NCBI GenBank assembly: GCA_964506005.1 | Contig: CAZDLX010000041.1 | Span: 1-24,075, forward strand | DNA from: UBA3940 sp964506005 | GTDB lineage: Bacteria; Chloroflexota; Anaerolineae; Aggregatilineales; UBA3940 | Length of the DNA: 24,075 nt | Direction: 5' to 3' | Shown: positions 9,173 to 17,559 of the stretch, piece after piece | How positions within the stretch are numbered: position 1 is the first letter of the stretch | How the letters are laid out: every line of letters begins with the position of its first letter | Made by a program: the position numbers and the translations under genes | Notes under the pieces: model-generated | Told to the model about the DNA's origin: nothing | The model's input: only the letters and a program-made list of their open reading frames with translations | The model's database searches: none

Positions 9173-12100
9173 TCAGGCAGCCTCGTCCATAGTCAGGGTC
9201 GCCTGCACATCGGGCAGCGCCAGGAACGCCGCCAGCAGTGAAGGCTCCGTCATCTGCGCGGCGAGGTGTTTGATCACGTCGTGCGCCTGTTTGCGAGTCG
9301 CCTCGGCCCCGTCCGCGTCGCCCTGTGCCGATTGCAGCGCCGCCAGCGAGAGCAGGATCTGCCACAGGCTGCGACGGCTCTGCATGGCGACCGCCTCATC
9401 GCGGGCCTGCTCCAGCACCGCGCGCGCCTGAGCGCCGTTGTCGAGGGCCAGCAATGCGCGTGCCTTTGTGTGCAGCACGTCGGGCAGGAACATTCGCTGC
9501 CCTGTCTGGGCCATATTGCCCAGCACCTCGTCGAGCCGGGCGATGGCCTCCGCCGCCTGGCCGCCGGCCAGTTCCAGTTCGGCCAGCTGCCCGCTGATCA
9601 ACGCCCCGTAGAACGAGATGAGGTGCGGCGGAAGTTTATCCAGCGGTAAGGCGTCCAGCGCCTGCCAGGCCTCGTCATACTCGCCGGCCCGGGCAAGCAC
9701 GAAACCCCGGACCAGGCTCCCAAAATCCTCGAATGAGGCACGCGCGCCCTGCGAATTATCGATGGAGCCTGCCAGCCGCAATGCCGTCTCGAGCTCGCCG
9801 AAGGTCGCGTAGGTGAACGCCATCAGCGCCGAGGCGTTGGTGTCCACGGCGATGAAGTTGGCCCGGTCCGCCAGCTCCATTGCCCGCCGGATGGCCTCAA
9901 GCCCCCGGCTGACGTCGCCGCGCTCGATGTAGACCATGCCGAGCGTACTCAGGTTGTAGGCCTCGCCCCAGTCACTGCCGATCTGCTGGCTGAGCGCGAC
10001 GCCTTCCTCGCCATAGCCGAGCGCCAGGTCGAGATTGCCCAGCAACAGCGCGCCGTCGGCCAGCGTGCCGAGGCTGTCGGCCAGCATGGGCAGGTTGCCA
10101 AGCGCCTCCCAGCGCTCGTAGGCTTCCAGCTCCGCCCGCCAGGCTTCTTCGGTGCGGCCCGCCGCCATATAACTCCGCGCGAGATCGTGCTGCGCGTAAG
10201 CGGCCCGCTCGGGCAGGTCGTGGTCGTGGGCAATCTGGAGGGCGAGTTCCCCGAAGTCAAGCGACTGCTCGATCCGGCCCGTGAAGTAGTTCAGCAGCAT
10301 GAGGTTCCACAGCGCCTCAGACTCGGCGCCCTGGTTCTCAAGCTCCCGCGCCAGCGCAAGCGACTTCTCAGCCAGCGCCTTGCCGCGGCGCGGGTCGAAC
10401 TGCATGGTCGGGACGACGTGGACCGTCGCCTGGGGCAGCAGGCCCGCCAGTTCCAGCGAGCGGTCGCCGCGCGCTTTGCCCAGCGAGACCAGCGCCTCGT
10501 AGCTGGCCAGCGCCTTGTCATACTGGCCGCGCAGCTCCTGCGTGCGGCCCAGCCGTGTGTAGAGGTAGCCAAGCTCCTCGCCGGGTGCCTCAAGCTGCTC
10601 CGCAACTTCGATTGCCCGGGTGTAGTGCGAGCCAGCCTCCGCGTTGGCGTACAGGCGCGCCGCCTTGTCGCCGGCTGCGCGGTAGTACTTCAGGGCGCGC
10701 GCAGCATCGCCCGCCTCGTGGAAATGGTAGGCGAGGCGGTCGGCCTGGTCCTCCAGCCGGTTCGGAAACAGCTCCTCGACTGTCTCCCCCACGAGCCTGT
10801 GGAAGCGCCGCCGCTGGCTGCGCAGCATCGACGAATAGGCTGCCTCGCGCGTCAGCTCGTGGCGGAAGGTGTATTCGACCTCGGGCCCCGCCGCGGCCTT
10901 CTGGATCAGGCCGGCACGCTCCAGCGTGGCGAGCTGCTCGTCGAGCGCCGCACCCGCCTCTGCGATCCGCTCCAGGACCCGGTATTGGAACGACCGCCCG
11001 ATCACGGCGGCCAGCTGGAGCGTGCGCTGCGCCGCCTCGTCGAGCCGGTCGATGCGCGCCGTGAGCAGCGCCTGGAGGTTGTCGGGGATCTCGATGTCCT
11101 CGACCATGGCCTGTACGCGCCAGGTCAGAGTTTCTTCGTCGCGCACGAGCACACCGCGATCGATGAGGGTCCGCACGACCTCCTCGACAAAGAGCGGGTT
11201 GCCCTCCGCTTTGCGCAGGATGAGCGTACGCAGCGATGTGGGGAGATTGGCGCCGCTCAGCAAGCTGTCGACGAGTGCGCCTGTGTCGGCGTCCGACAGC
11301 CGTTCCAGCGTGATCTCGGTGTGGCGGTCGGGATACTTTGTCCTGGCAACCTCCCGGGCATTCCAGCCCGGCGTGTTCGGGTGTGGGCGCATGGCACATA
11401 CGAACAGGAGCGGCACTTCCTCGACGAGATTGAACAGGTGCAGCACCAGCTCGACTGAGGCGGGGTCGGCCCACTGGAGGTTGTCAAACACCATGCCCCC
11501 GGGGGTGGACTCGCCGAGGGTCCGCCACAGCCACAGCGCCGCATCGTTGAGCTCTCGCTTGACGGCCTCGCCCGGGATCTGCCGGCTGGCCTCAGGCTTG
11601 TCGATGGATAGCAGGATTTCCACAGCCTGAATCAGAAGCTCGCCCGCCCCGGCTGGCATCCGGGCGACGCCGTTAGCCACCTTGCTGCGAATCACGTCGG
11701 GCGAGTCGTCGGGCAGCACGCCAAAGTACTGCTGGAGGCGCTGCCCGAACAGGCCGTAGGGCCGCGAAGCCTCATAGGCGATGCCGCGGCTCTCCGACCA
11801 GTCAAACATGCGGCCCCCCAGCCGCTTCCATTCCCGGCGCATCTCATCCACCAGGCGGGTCTTGCCCAGGCCCGCCTCGCCGGTGAGGAAGACGATCTGC
11901 CCGCGCCCGCCGAGAACATCCTTCACGATGCCGCGCAGCCGGCTGAACTCCTCGGTGCGGCCTACCAGCGGGGCGCTCAGCCCCTCGATTCCGCGCGGCT
12001 GCTTGTACTGCGCCTTGCGGCCCACAACGCGGTACGCGGATATAAGCTCGCGCTTGCCCCGGATATCGATCCCGCCCAGCGGTTCTGCCTCGAAGTATGG

Positions 12101-12847
12101 CGCGACGAGCCGGTAGGTGTGTTCGGAGATCTGCACGGTTCCCGGCTCCGCCATCTGCTCCATGCGCGCGGCGACGTTGACGGCATCGCCCATCGCCGTG
12201 TACTCCATCGCCAGCTCAGACCCGATCTCGCCAACGACGACCGGCCCGGTGTTGATGCCCACCCGCACGTTGAAGCTGAGGCCATACTCCCGCTTGATGT
12301 GGTCGCAGTACGGGCCGATGCCCGAGATGATCTCCAGCCCTGCCATCACCGCCCGCTGCGGGTCGTCCTCGTGCGCAACAGGCGCACCGAAAAACGCGAG
12401 GATGGCATCGCCCATCAGCCGCGCGACGGTTCCTTCGTAACGGTACACGGGCTCGATCAGGAACTCGAAGGCGCCGTTCATAATGACCGCCCACTCTTCG
12501 GGGTCGAGCTGGTCGGCCATCTGCGTGGAGCCGGTCACATCGCAGAACAGCGCGGTCAGTACGCGCCGCTCGCCGATGACCCGCGAGCTGTCGCCGCCCG
12601 CACCCGTGCGGAGCGTGTTCAGCGCCGTGCCCAGATCCCGTGGAGGGCGAGTGGCCAGCGTCTGCACGAAGGGTGCCGGGCTGGAGGCCTGCCGTTCGGC
12701 TACCTGGAAGCCGCAGTTGAAACAATATCGGGAGTTGGGCGATAAGTCAGCGCCGCACTGAGGGCAGTCGCGCGGCAGCGCATGGCCGCAGTTCCAGCAA
12801 AACTTGGCTACTGCCGGGTTGTCCTTGCCGCAATTGGGGCAGATCAT
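9173..12847 (-). CDS. Zinc-ribbon / class III nucleotide cyclase / STAND ATPase / TPR signalling protein
   Basis: A 1224-residue soluble multidomain protein. Residues 1-47 hold two zinc ribbons with CxxC pairs at 3/6, 17/20, 28/31 and 42/45. Residues about 94-277 are a class III cyclase domain: first metal Asp103 (FCDVTGST), second metal Asp147 (MGDAILAFFGAP), Thr217 at the base-recognition Asp/Thr position, and Asn224/Arg228 (NVAAR) for the transition state. The usual lysine before the second metal site is Arg143. Residues about 294-600 form an AAA/STAND ATPase: LVGRTEEF, Walker A GEAGLGKT (323-330), Walker B MVFDNLQWAD (452-461), and GNPLFVEEV (549-557). The remaining half is TPR-like helical repeats. 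It is first in the operon, 37 bp before the receiver-flavoprotein gene. ATG at 12847 has a weak AGGCAGG upstream. Product could be cAMP; cGMP is not excluded. Confidence 0.93.
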   Translation of the reverse strand: MICPNCGKDNPAVAKFCWNCGHALPRDCPQCGADLSPNSRYCFNCGFQVAERQASSPAPFVQTLATRPPRDLGTALNTLRTGAGGDSSRVIGERRVLTALFCDVTGSTQMADQLDPEEWAVIMNGAFEFLIEPVYRYEGTVARLMGDAILAFFGAPVAHEDDPQRAVMAGLEIISGIGPYCDHIKREYGLSFNVRVGINTGPVVVGEIGSELAMEYTAMGDAVNVAARMEQMAEPGTVQISEHTYRLVAPYFEAEPLGGIDIRGKRELISAYRVVGRKAQYKQPRGIEGLSAPLVGRTEEFSRLRGIVKDVLGGRGQIVFLTGEAGLGKTRLVDEMRREWKRLGGRMFDWSESRGIAYEASRPYGLFGQRLQQYFGVLPDDSPDVIRSKVANGVARMPAGAGELLIQAVEILLSIDKPEASRQIPGEAVKRELNDAALWLWRTLGESTPGGMVFDNLQWADPASVELVLHLFNLVEEVPLLFVCAMRPHPNTPGWNAREVARTKYPDRHTEITLERLSDADTGALVDSLLSGANLPTSLRTLILRKAEGNPLFVEEVVRTLIDRGVLVRDEETLTWRVQAMVEDIEIPDNLQALLTARIDRLDEAAQRTLQLAAVIGRSFQYRVLERIAEAGAALDEQLATLERAGLIQKAAAGPEVEYTFRHELTREAAYSSMLRSQRRRFHRLVGETVEELFPNRLEDQADRLAYHFHEAGDAARALKYYRAAGDKAARLYANAEAGSHYTRAIEVAEQLEAPGEELGYLYTRLGRTQELRGQYDKALASYEALVSLGKARGDRSLELAGLLPQATVHVVPTMQFDPRRGKALAEKSLALARELENQGAESEALWNLMLLNYFTGRIEQSLDFGELALQIAHDHDLPERAAYAQHDLARSYMAAGRTEEAWRAELEAYERWEALGNLPMLADSLGTLADGALLLGNLDLALGYGEEGVALSQQIGSDWGEAYNLSTLGMVYIERGDVSRGLEAIRRAMELADRANFIAVDTNASALMAFTYATFGELETALRLAGSIDNSQGARASFEDFGSLVRGFVLARAGEYDEAWQALDALPLDKLPPHLISFYGALISGQLAELELAGGQAAEAIARLDEVLGNMAQTGQRMFLPDVLHTKARALLALDNGAQARAVLEQARDEAVAMQSRRSLWQILLSLAALQSAQGDADGAEATRKQAHDVIKHLAAQMTEPSLLAAFLALPDVQATLTMDEAA

Positions 12848-12959
12848 GCCTGCCTAGCCTATCCCAGTGAGACGTGTATCCGTCGCACGGCGGGGAGTTG
12901 GTGGGGTAAAAGGGGAGTGCGGGAGGGCTGTGCCCGCCGTTAAAGCGCTAATCTATATC

Positions 12960-12987
12960 ATTATAGTCCATTGTGGACGATCTCCAA
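12960..12987 (-). promoter_or_regulatory. Putative promoter for the cyclase operon
   Basis: On the minus strand a perfect TATAAT (12960-12965) is preceded after 16 bp by TTGGAG (12982-12987), a poor -35. A weak -35 with good -10 often means activator dependence. The transcript would start near 12953, with a leader of about 105 nt. Confidence 0.5.
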
Positions 12988-13005
12988 AGATTTCGGAATG
13001 GAGAT
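12966..13005. promoter_or_regulatory. Inverted repeats over the cyclase promoter (possible operator)
   Basis: Two inverted repeats overlap the putative promoter. ATCTCCA at 12980-12986 matches its complement at 12999-13005 across 12 nt and covers the -35. GTCCA-TTG-TGGAC (12966-12978) sits in the spacer between -35 and -10. The layout fits binding by a dimeric regulator; the regulator is unknown and the repeats could also be chance. Confidence 0.4.
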
Positions 13006-13022
13006 TTGACGTCGTCCGGGGA

Positions 13023-13067
13023 ACAGCACGCAGCGACCATCCTTCAGAGGTGGCCGCTGCGTGCTGT
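13023..13067 (-). terminator. Long hairpin downstream of the phosphate-transporter gene
   Basis: A perfect 13-bp inverted repeat (13023-13035 with 13055-13067), extended inward by three more pairs after one mismatch, begins 22 nt past the stop codon. No T-run follows on the minus strand, so it may be a hairpin for factor-assisted termination or 3'-end protection rather than a classical intrinsic terminator. It also separates this gene from the cyclase promoter. Confidence 0.6.
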
Positions 13068-13089
13068 CGAGACAGGTGGGGCGGCTGCC

Positions 13090-14754
13090 TTACTGGGGGC
13101 TCGTCGGCACGCCGCTCTGGGTAAGCACCTTGCTCTCGGTGGATGGTGTGTGGCTCAGCGTGCGCGAGACGCTGACCCCGAGGTTATCGGCATGGTCGCT
13201 GATACGCTCCAGCAGGCGCAGTGTCTCGGTAAAGATGACGTCGGCTTCCGGGTGACAGCGCCCCGCTTTCAGGCGCACAATGTGCATCTCACGGCTCTTC
13301 CAGTACATGCGGTCGAACTCGCTCTCCGCCTCAACCACGGCTGCTGCGAGCTGTGGGTCGTTGTCCTCGAAGGCTTTCAGGGACTTGCTGTATGTCGTGT
13401 GGGCGTAGCGCCACAGCTCCCCGAGGTCAACGATGGCATCGTCGGTGAAGGGGATATCGGAGGCTGCTCTATCCAGAGCGTATCTGGCAATATCCTCCGC
13501 CATGTCGCCCACGCGCTCGATGTCGGTCAGCAGACTCTTGATCTGGAAGACACGCTTTTGCTGGACGTAACTCAGGTCAGCTTGCAGCAGCCTGTTGACA
13601 AACCGGTCCAGCTCCGATGTCACCTGGTCCACGTCGTCTTCCAGCTCCAGGACCCTGCCGACATTCTGAGTCTGACGCTCGACCAGCGCCCGGCAGCTCA
13701 GCTCGATCATCTCGGCGGTGACTCGACCCAGCCGGACCAGCTCGCGCGCCGCTTCGTTGAGCGCCACCGCGGGCACCCCGAACTGCATCTCGTCGATGTA
13801 AGCCGTAATCTTCCGCTTTTCTCCCTCGGGCTCCGGGGGAGCGAGCCACCTGGCGAATCTGGCAATCTGCCCGACGAAGGGGAACATCAGCGCGCTCACC
13901 GCGATGTTGAAGATGGTATGCGCGTTGGCGATCTGCCGGGGCAGCAGTGCCGCCGTATTGTCGACGAAGTTGGCAAACGGCGTGATGAAGGGCAGGAAGA
14001 CCAGCACGCCGATCACATTGATCGTGATCTGGGCAAATGACGCCTGGCGCGCGGTCTGGGACAGGCGCAAAGCTGCGATCAGTCCCGTAATGCACGAGCC
14101 AATGTTCGCCCCCAGGATGATACCGATGGCGCCCGGCAGCGTGATCACGTTGCTCACGCCCATCGCGACGGTCATGCTCGTCACGGCGGAGCTGCTCTGC
14201 GTGAGCGACGTCATGATGATGCCCGCCAGAACGCCAACTAGGGGCTGCTGCCCAAACAGCACCATGAGATTGCCGACCCACGGAATCTCTACCAGCGCAT
14301 CGAGCGCGCTGGACATGTAGCCCATCCCCACCAGCACGATACCAAGCCCCATCAGGATCTCACCGAACTTCCTCCAGTCTCGCTTGGGGAAGAACTCAAG
14401 GAAGATAAAGCCGATAACGACCATAAGGAGGCGGAAGTCGCCGGTTTCAAACGCGACGATCTGGGCCGTCAGCGTTGTGCCGATCTCCTGGCCGAGCATC
14501 ACGGCGATGGACTGCTCGACAGACATCAGATTCGCGTTGATCAGGCCGATCATCGTGACCATCAGCAGGCCGCTGCTCTGGAGCACTCCTGTCGCTGCGG
14601 CACCGAAGATCGTGCTCGTCACCCGGTTGCTTGTCGCGCGGTCCAGCCACTTCTGGATCTGATCGCCGGCGAGCTTCTCCATGCCGGAGTTGAGCAGCGT
14701 GATGCCGAAGAGAAACAGCGCCAACCCGCCTAGGATCTGGACTAAGCCTTCCAT
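13090..14754 (-). CDS. Na+/phosphate cotransporter family protein (NptA/YjbB type) with C-terminal PhoU-like domain
   Basis: A 554-residue membrane protein. Residues about 1-305 contain two Na/Pi-cotransporter repeats, each with the hallmark QSS motif (TGVLQSSG near 56-62 and LTQSSSAVTSM near 185-194), with several hydrophobic helices and GANIGSCITG (215-224). Residues about 325-535 are a PhoU-like helical bundle with two metal-type motifs: DIERVGDMAEDIA (411-423) and LLERISDHADNLG (514-526). This fits the COG1283 architecture, in which the protein moves phosphate with sodium and the PhoU part probably regulates it. The ATG at 14754 has CAGGAG five bases upstream; a 131-residue longer open frame lacks membrane-protein character at its start and was rejected. 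It appears to be monocistronic. Direction of phosphate flow cannot be read from sequence. Confidence 0.93.
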   Translation of the reverse strand: MEGLVQILGGLALFLFGITLLNSGMEKLAGDQIQKWLDRATSNRVTSTIFGAAATGVLQSSGLLMVTMIGLINANLMSVEQSIAVMLGQEIGTTLTAQIVAFETGDFRLLMVVIGFIFLEFFPKRDWRKFGEILMGLGIVLVGMGYMSSALDALVEIPWVGNLMVLFGQQPLVGVLAGIIMTSLTQSSSAVTSMTVAMGVSNVITLPGAIGIILGANIGSCITGLIAALRLSQTARQASFAQITINVIGVLVFLPFITPFANFVDNTAALLPRQIANAHTIFNIAVSALMFPFVGQIARFARWLAPPEPEGEKRKITAYIDEMQFGVPAVALNEAARELVRLGRVTAEMIELSCRALVERQTQNVGRVLELEDDVDQVTSELDRFVNRLLQADLSYVQQKRVFQIKSLLTDIERVGDMAEDIARYALDRAASDIPFTDDAIVDLGELWRYAHTTYSKSLKAFEDNDPQLAAAVVEAESEFDRMYWKSREMHIVRLKAGRCHPEADVIFTETLRLLERISDHADNLGVSVSRTLSHTPSTESKVLTQSGVPTSPQ

Positions 14755-15011
14755 TGTTGCTCCTGAAATTATGGGCTTGGCTTTGACATGTGGCCACTGG
14801 CAGCGCGTGGCCAGCGTCCTTCTGTACTTATGACGGCACAAGTATAGCCGCCAGAGCGCCTGGCCGATAGTTACGATAGGCGTACTCGAAGGTGATAGTT
14901 TTCCCGGTCGACGAACCGGGCTGTAGAGGCAGAGGCGGGAAGAGAGCCTGGCCAGCGCCTGGCTCCCTTCCGCCGTCGCGAATATCGCGGGCCTGAATTG
15001 CGCGCCGGGCG
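14755..15011 (-). other. Intergenic region with stem-loops upstream of the phosphate-transporter gene
   Basis: 257 bp with no gene. After the end of the unknown operon (stop at 15012) there are two small hairpins: CGCGA/TCGCG at 14977-14989 and CCCGGT/ACCGGG at 14903-14920. Neither has a following T-run on the minus strand. TATACT at 14841-14846 is a possible -10 for the transporter gene, but I find no matching -35. I could not identify a Pho box. Confidence 0.35.
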
Positions 15012-15755
15012 CTACTCCTCGGGTTTGCGCCGCGGTGGTCTCCGGATTGTATGGCGCTGCCGGGTGGGCTGCCCCGGTGCCGGCTCGACGGGGCCGGGCT
15101 GCTCGGGCTCTGTCAGCTCGACGCGCAGCCGGGCCGGTACGCGGCACATGATGACGACGGACTGGCCGGCGAATATCGAGACTTCTTCGGGCTTGAAACC
15201 GCCCTCGACAGCCTCCACGAGCGCAACCTCGTCGGGGCGGTACTTGCCGGGGCGGGGCATGGCCACGCGGATCCGGCCCTGCGCCTGCGCCTCGCGGTTG
15301 GTCAGGCTGTAGCCGCCGGGCCGTACCGGGGTCACGGCGAACAGGTCGCCATCTGGCAGGGCCTCGCTGCTGTCCAGCACGACGCGTTTCTCCTCCCCGC
15401 CGTGCCAGGTGATCGTGACGGTGTACTGCCCCATCCCCTGCGACACGTAAAAGGCGATGACGCCGTTCAAGCGCAGCACGTGGGACGGCTCGTCGTCACA
15501 GCAGCAGCAGTCGGCATCGGGGTCGCCGGGGTCCGCCAGGTCGAAACTGAGCTGGGCGGGCCCGCTCTCCTTCTCGACGCGGACGTACAGGCGGCGGACC
15601 GTCTGGCCGCCGCGCTGGATCACGATGTCATAGTCGCCCGGCTCGCGGAAATGGTGGTAGAGCGTGGCGAGCACGGTGAGCGCACCGCTGTCCAGCGGGC
15701 GCTGACTGAACATGGCCCGGTTGAGGCGGGCCTGTCTGGGTAGCCGGTTCATCAT
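15012..15755 (-). CDS. Unrecognised 247-residue protein with a CCCC motif and a cupredoxin-like segment
   Basis: I do not recognise this protein. It has no signal peptide or membrane helix. Visible features: a beta-rich N-terminal half (residues about 40-75, GDYDIVIQRGGQTVRRLYVRVE), an acidic tract with four consecutive cysteines (DPDADCCCCDDE, near residue 83), a second beta-rich segment, then GGFKPEEVSIFAGQSVVIMCRV, which recalls the FxPxxxxVxxGxxV strand pattern of cupredoxins but lacks an obvious copper histidine. The C-terminus (about 215-247) is a Pro/Arg-rich tail, probably disordered. Two ATGs are adjacent; AGGAG sits 10 nt before the first at 15755, which I chose. It starts 5 bp after the preceding gene's stop, so it is the third gene of an operon. 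Confidence 0.8.
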   Translation of the reverse strand: MMNRLPRQARLNRAMFSQRPLDSGALTVLATLYHHFREPGDYDIVIQRGGQTVRRLYVRVEKESGPAQLSFDLADPGDPDADCCCCDDEPSHVLRLNGVIAFYVSQGMGQYTVTITWHGGEEKRVVLDSSEALPDGDLFAVTPVRPGGYSLTNREAQAQGRIRVAMPRPGKYRPDEVALVEAVEGGFKPEEVSIFAGQSVVIMCRVPARLRVELTEPEQPGPVEPAPGQPTRQRHTIRRPPRRKPEE

Positions 15756-15760
15756 AATGC

Positions 15761-16678
15761 TTATGCTCCTACATCGGCCTGAAGGATCATCTCGACGTCA
15801 TTCACACGCACATCGACATTCCGGATCGGGATGCGCACCGGGATCAGACCGCTCTCGGCGGGCATGATCTCATACGGATCGTCGACCGCAAAGAACGGGT
15901 TGCACGCCGAGAAGAACTCGAGCACCAGCGTGCCCAGCATGTCGAGCAGGCCAAAGCTGATGTTGAAGAGATCGCTCAGCCATTCCTCGATATCGTCGGG
16001 AATGTCGAGCAGGAAGCGGATGAAGTCCGCGATCCCGCCGATGATCGCCAGGACGAGGTCGCGCACCCACCCGCCCGGGATGATGGCGGTGATGGCAGCG
16101 GTCAGCGCATCCTCGATCAGGTCGCCGACGATATCGGAGAAGTCGAAGAAGTCCACATCAATCGTCTCGGGGTCGGCGAAGATCTGCCACTCATTGTTGG
16201 CGGGCAGCGGGACGACGCGCAGCAGGCTGCACGGGTCCGGCGAGGGCAGCGGCAGGGAGGCGTCGAAGTACCGCGCGTCGATGCCGCCGGTGAAGCTGAT
16301 CTCCTGGGCGACGAAGGCCGCCAGATCCGGCTGGATCTGGATGTCCGGGTCGCCGCTGAAGATGCAGATGCGCGGCAGGCAGATATCCGGCAGCGGCCAC
16401 GGCAGGTTGATGCAGCCGCCGCCGACGCAGATCTCGGGGATGTCAAGCCCCAGAATGAACTTCAGCCGGTCCCAGCGCACGTCGACCTCGCGAACCGAGA
16501 TCGTGTTGTCGCTCCGCAGGTCGATGGAACCACCTTCCAGGTGGGCCTTCACGTCGTAGCCTGCCGTGAAGGCACCGAAATCCTTCAGGTCCGCCGCCTC
16601 AAAACCGGCATTGCGCACGAGGATCTCGAAGGCCTTCTGGAAAGCGCCTTCTGAGACTGCAACGGTTAGATGAGCCAT
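15761..16678 (-). CDS. Unrecognised 305-residue protein, possibly a lipid-binding-type fold
   Basis: I do not recognise this protein. It starts with an amphipathic helix (VSEGAFQKAFEILVRNAGF), followed by alternating strands with small polar/hydrophobic patterning, a Cys/Pro-rich stretch (CVGGGCINLPWPLPDICLP, about 94-112), and a central hydrophobic/amphipathic helical part (about 180-255) without a clear signal peptide. The helix-then-strand layout and acidic-hydrophobic body recall TULIP lipid-binding proteins such as the P47/BPI class, but that is only an impression. Start ATG at 16678 has GGGAGG upstream, 14 bp after the preceding gene. It shares an operon with two other unknown proteins. 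High confidence it is a gene; low confidence in any function. Confidence 0.82.
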   Translation of the reverse strand: MAHLTVAVSEGAFQKAFEILVRNAGFEAADLKDFGAFTAGYDVKAHLEGGSIDLRSDNTISVREVDVRWDRLKFILGLDIPEICVGGGCINLPWPLPDICLPRICIFSGDPDIQIQPDLAAFVAQEISFTGGIDARYFDASLPLPSPDPCSLLRVVPLPANNEWQIFADPETIDVDFFDFSDIVGDLIEDALTAAITAIIPGGWVRDLVLAIIGGIADFIRFLLDIPDDIEEWLSDLFNISFGLLDMLGTLVLEFFSACNPFFAVDDPYEIMPAESGLIPVRIPIRNVDVRVNDVEMILQADVGA

Positions 16679-16692
16679 GTCGAGGAGCCTCC

Positions 16693-17559
16693 CTATACCA
16701 CCACTAGACTCACGAACGCCTTGATCTGGTCTTCTTCGACAGCCGGGTTGTGCGGGACCTTAGCCGGCGCCGGAGTCGGCTCCAGCGTGACGGTCTCGCC
16801 GATGGTGAAGTCGTACGTCTGGAGCAGTTCGGTGATGTTCAGGATCATCTTCTCCATCGGCACCATGAGCTGTGGCAGGATGCCAAGCTCCAGCACGGCG
16901 CGGATGTAGCACTCGATCATGCTCTCCATCTCGCCGGGTTGCAGATCGACGATCTCGACCCCGTCCAGCCGCACCTTGAGCCACTGCTGCGGATCACCGC
17001 CGACGGTGCCCCATTCAAAGTGCGCCTCGGCGAAGAGATCCAGGCAGAAGCACATCAGGTCGAACACCGGGAAGGTGTAGGGCCGGTCGAACGTGGGCAG
17101 AGGATGCTGATCGCGCTTGCGTGGAATGTTGTACCGCTCAACGATAGGCAGGAGCTCGCGCATCTGCCCTCTCGGCGGGCAGCCGAGGCCAAAGCAGGCC
17201 CTCATGCTCAGCGCCATGCGCTGCTCCTCCAGCGGTGCCAGCTCGCTCGGAAGGTCAAAGACACTGCCGGGGTGGAAGTCGATCTGAAAGTCCGTGATCT
17301 GGAAGCAGAAGTTCAGCCCGATGGGGAAAGGCGTCCCCATGACGAGGAGCGGGTCCTGCTCCTCGAACAGCCGGTTGCCCGCGGCGGTGACTTCTTTCGC
17401 AGGCCGGATCGGTACGCAGAAGAGCTCAGGGTGCTCGGCGAAGAAGGCAGTTGCGTAGTTGAAGAGGGAGGGGCGCTGCTGCATGATGTGGCGCACCACC
17501 CGGTTTACTCCCTCCTCATGCACCGCCCCGAATACGTCGCAGTTATCGGTGAAAGCCAT
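16693..17559 (-). CDS. Unrecognised 288-residue protein, first gene of a three-gene operon
   Basis: I do not recognise this protein. The ATG at 17559 (MAFTDNCDVFGAVHEEG) follows GGGGGATC at good spacing; an in-frame extension to 17610 would add 17 residues with no better signal. It begins with an amphipathic region (HEEGVNRVVRHIM), then strand-like segments (LNFCFQITDFQIDF), several cysteines (FGLGCPP, LMCFCLDLF), and a helical part near LPQLMVPMEKMILNI. No signal peptide or clear membrane helix. The amphipathic start resembles that of the next gene product, hinting at related folds. It follows a strong promoter (17781-17808) and a long structured leader. It may act together with the two genes behind it. 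Confidence 0.82.
   Translation of the reverse strand: MAFTDNCDVFGAVHEEGVNRVVRHIMQQRPSLFNYATAFFAEHPELFCVPIRPAKEVTAAGNRLFEEQDPLLVMGTPFPIGLNFCFQITDFQIDFHPGSVFDLPSELAPLEEQRMALSMRACFGLGCPPRGQMRELLPIVERYNIPRKRDQHPLPTFDRPYTFPVFDLMCFCLDLFAEAHFEWGTVGGDPQQWLKVRLDGVEIVDLQPGEMESMIECYIRAVLELGILPQLMVPMEKMILNITELLQTYDFTIGETVTLEPTPAPAKVPHNPAVEEDQIKAFVSLVVV

Noticed and set aside
10187..11458. 423-codon plus-strand open frame opposite the cyclase/STAND gene
   Set aside because: Low-complexity antisense composition; the minus strand encodes continuous STAND and TPR sequence.
13023..13067. Calling the long hairpin an insertion-sequence terminal repeat or attachment site
   Set aside because: The arms are adjacent with a short loop, there is no transposase or target duplication, and the position fits a gene end.
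14755..15147. N-terminal extension of the phosphate-transporter frame
   Set aside because: Extra 131 residues are Arg/Pro-rich and overlap an unrelated gene; ATG 14754 has a clear CAGGAG and gives the family start.
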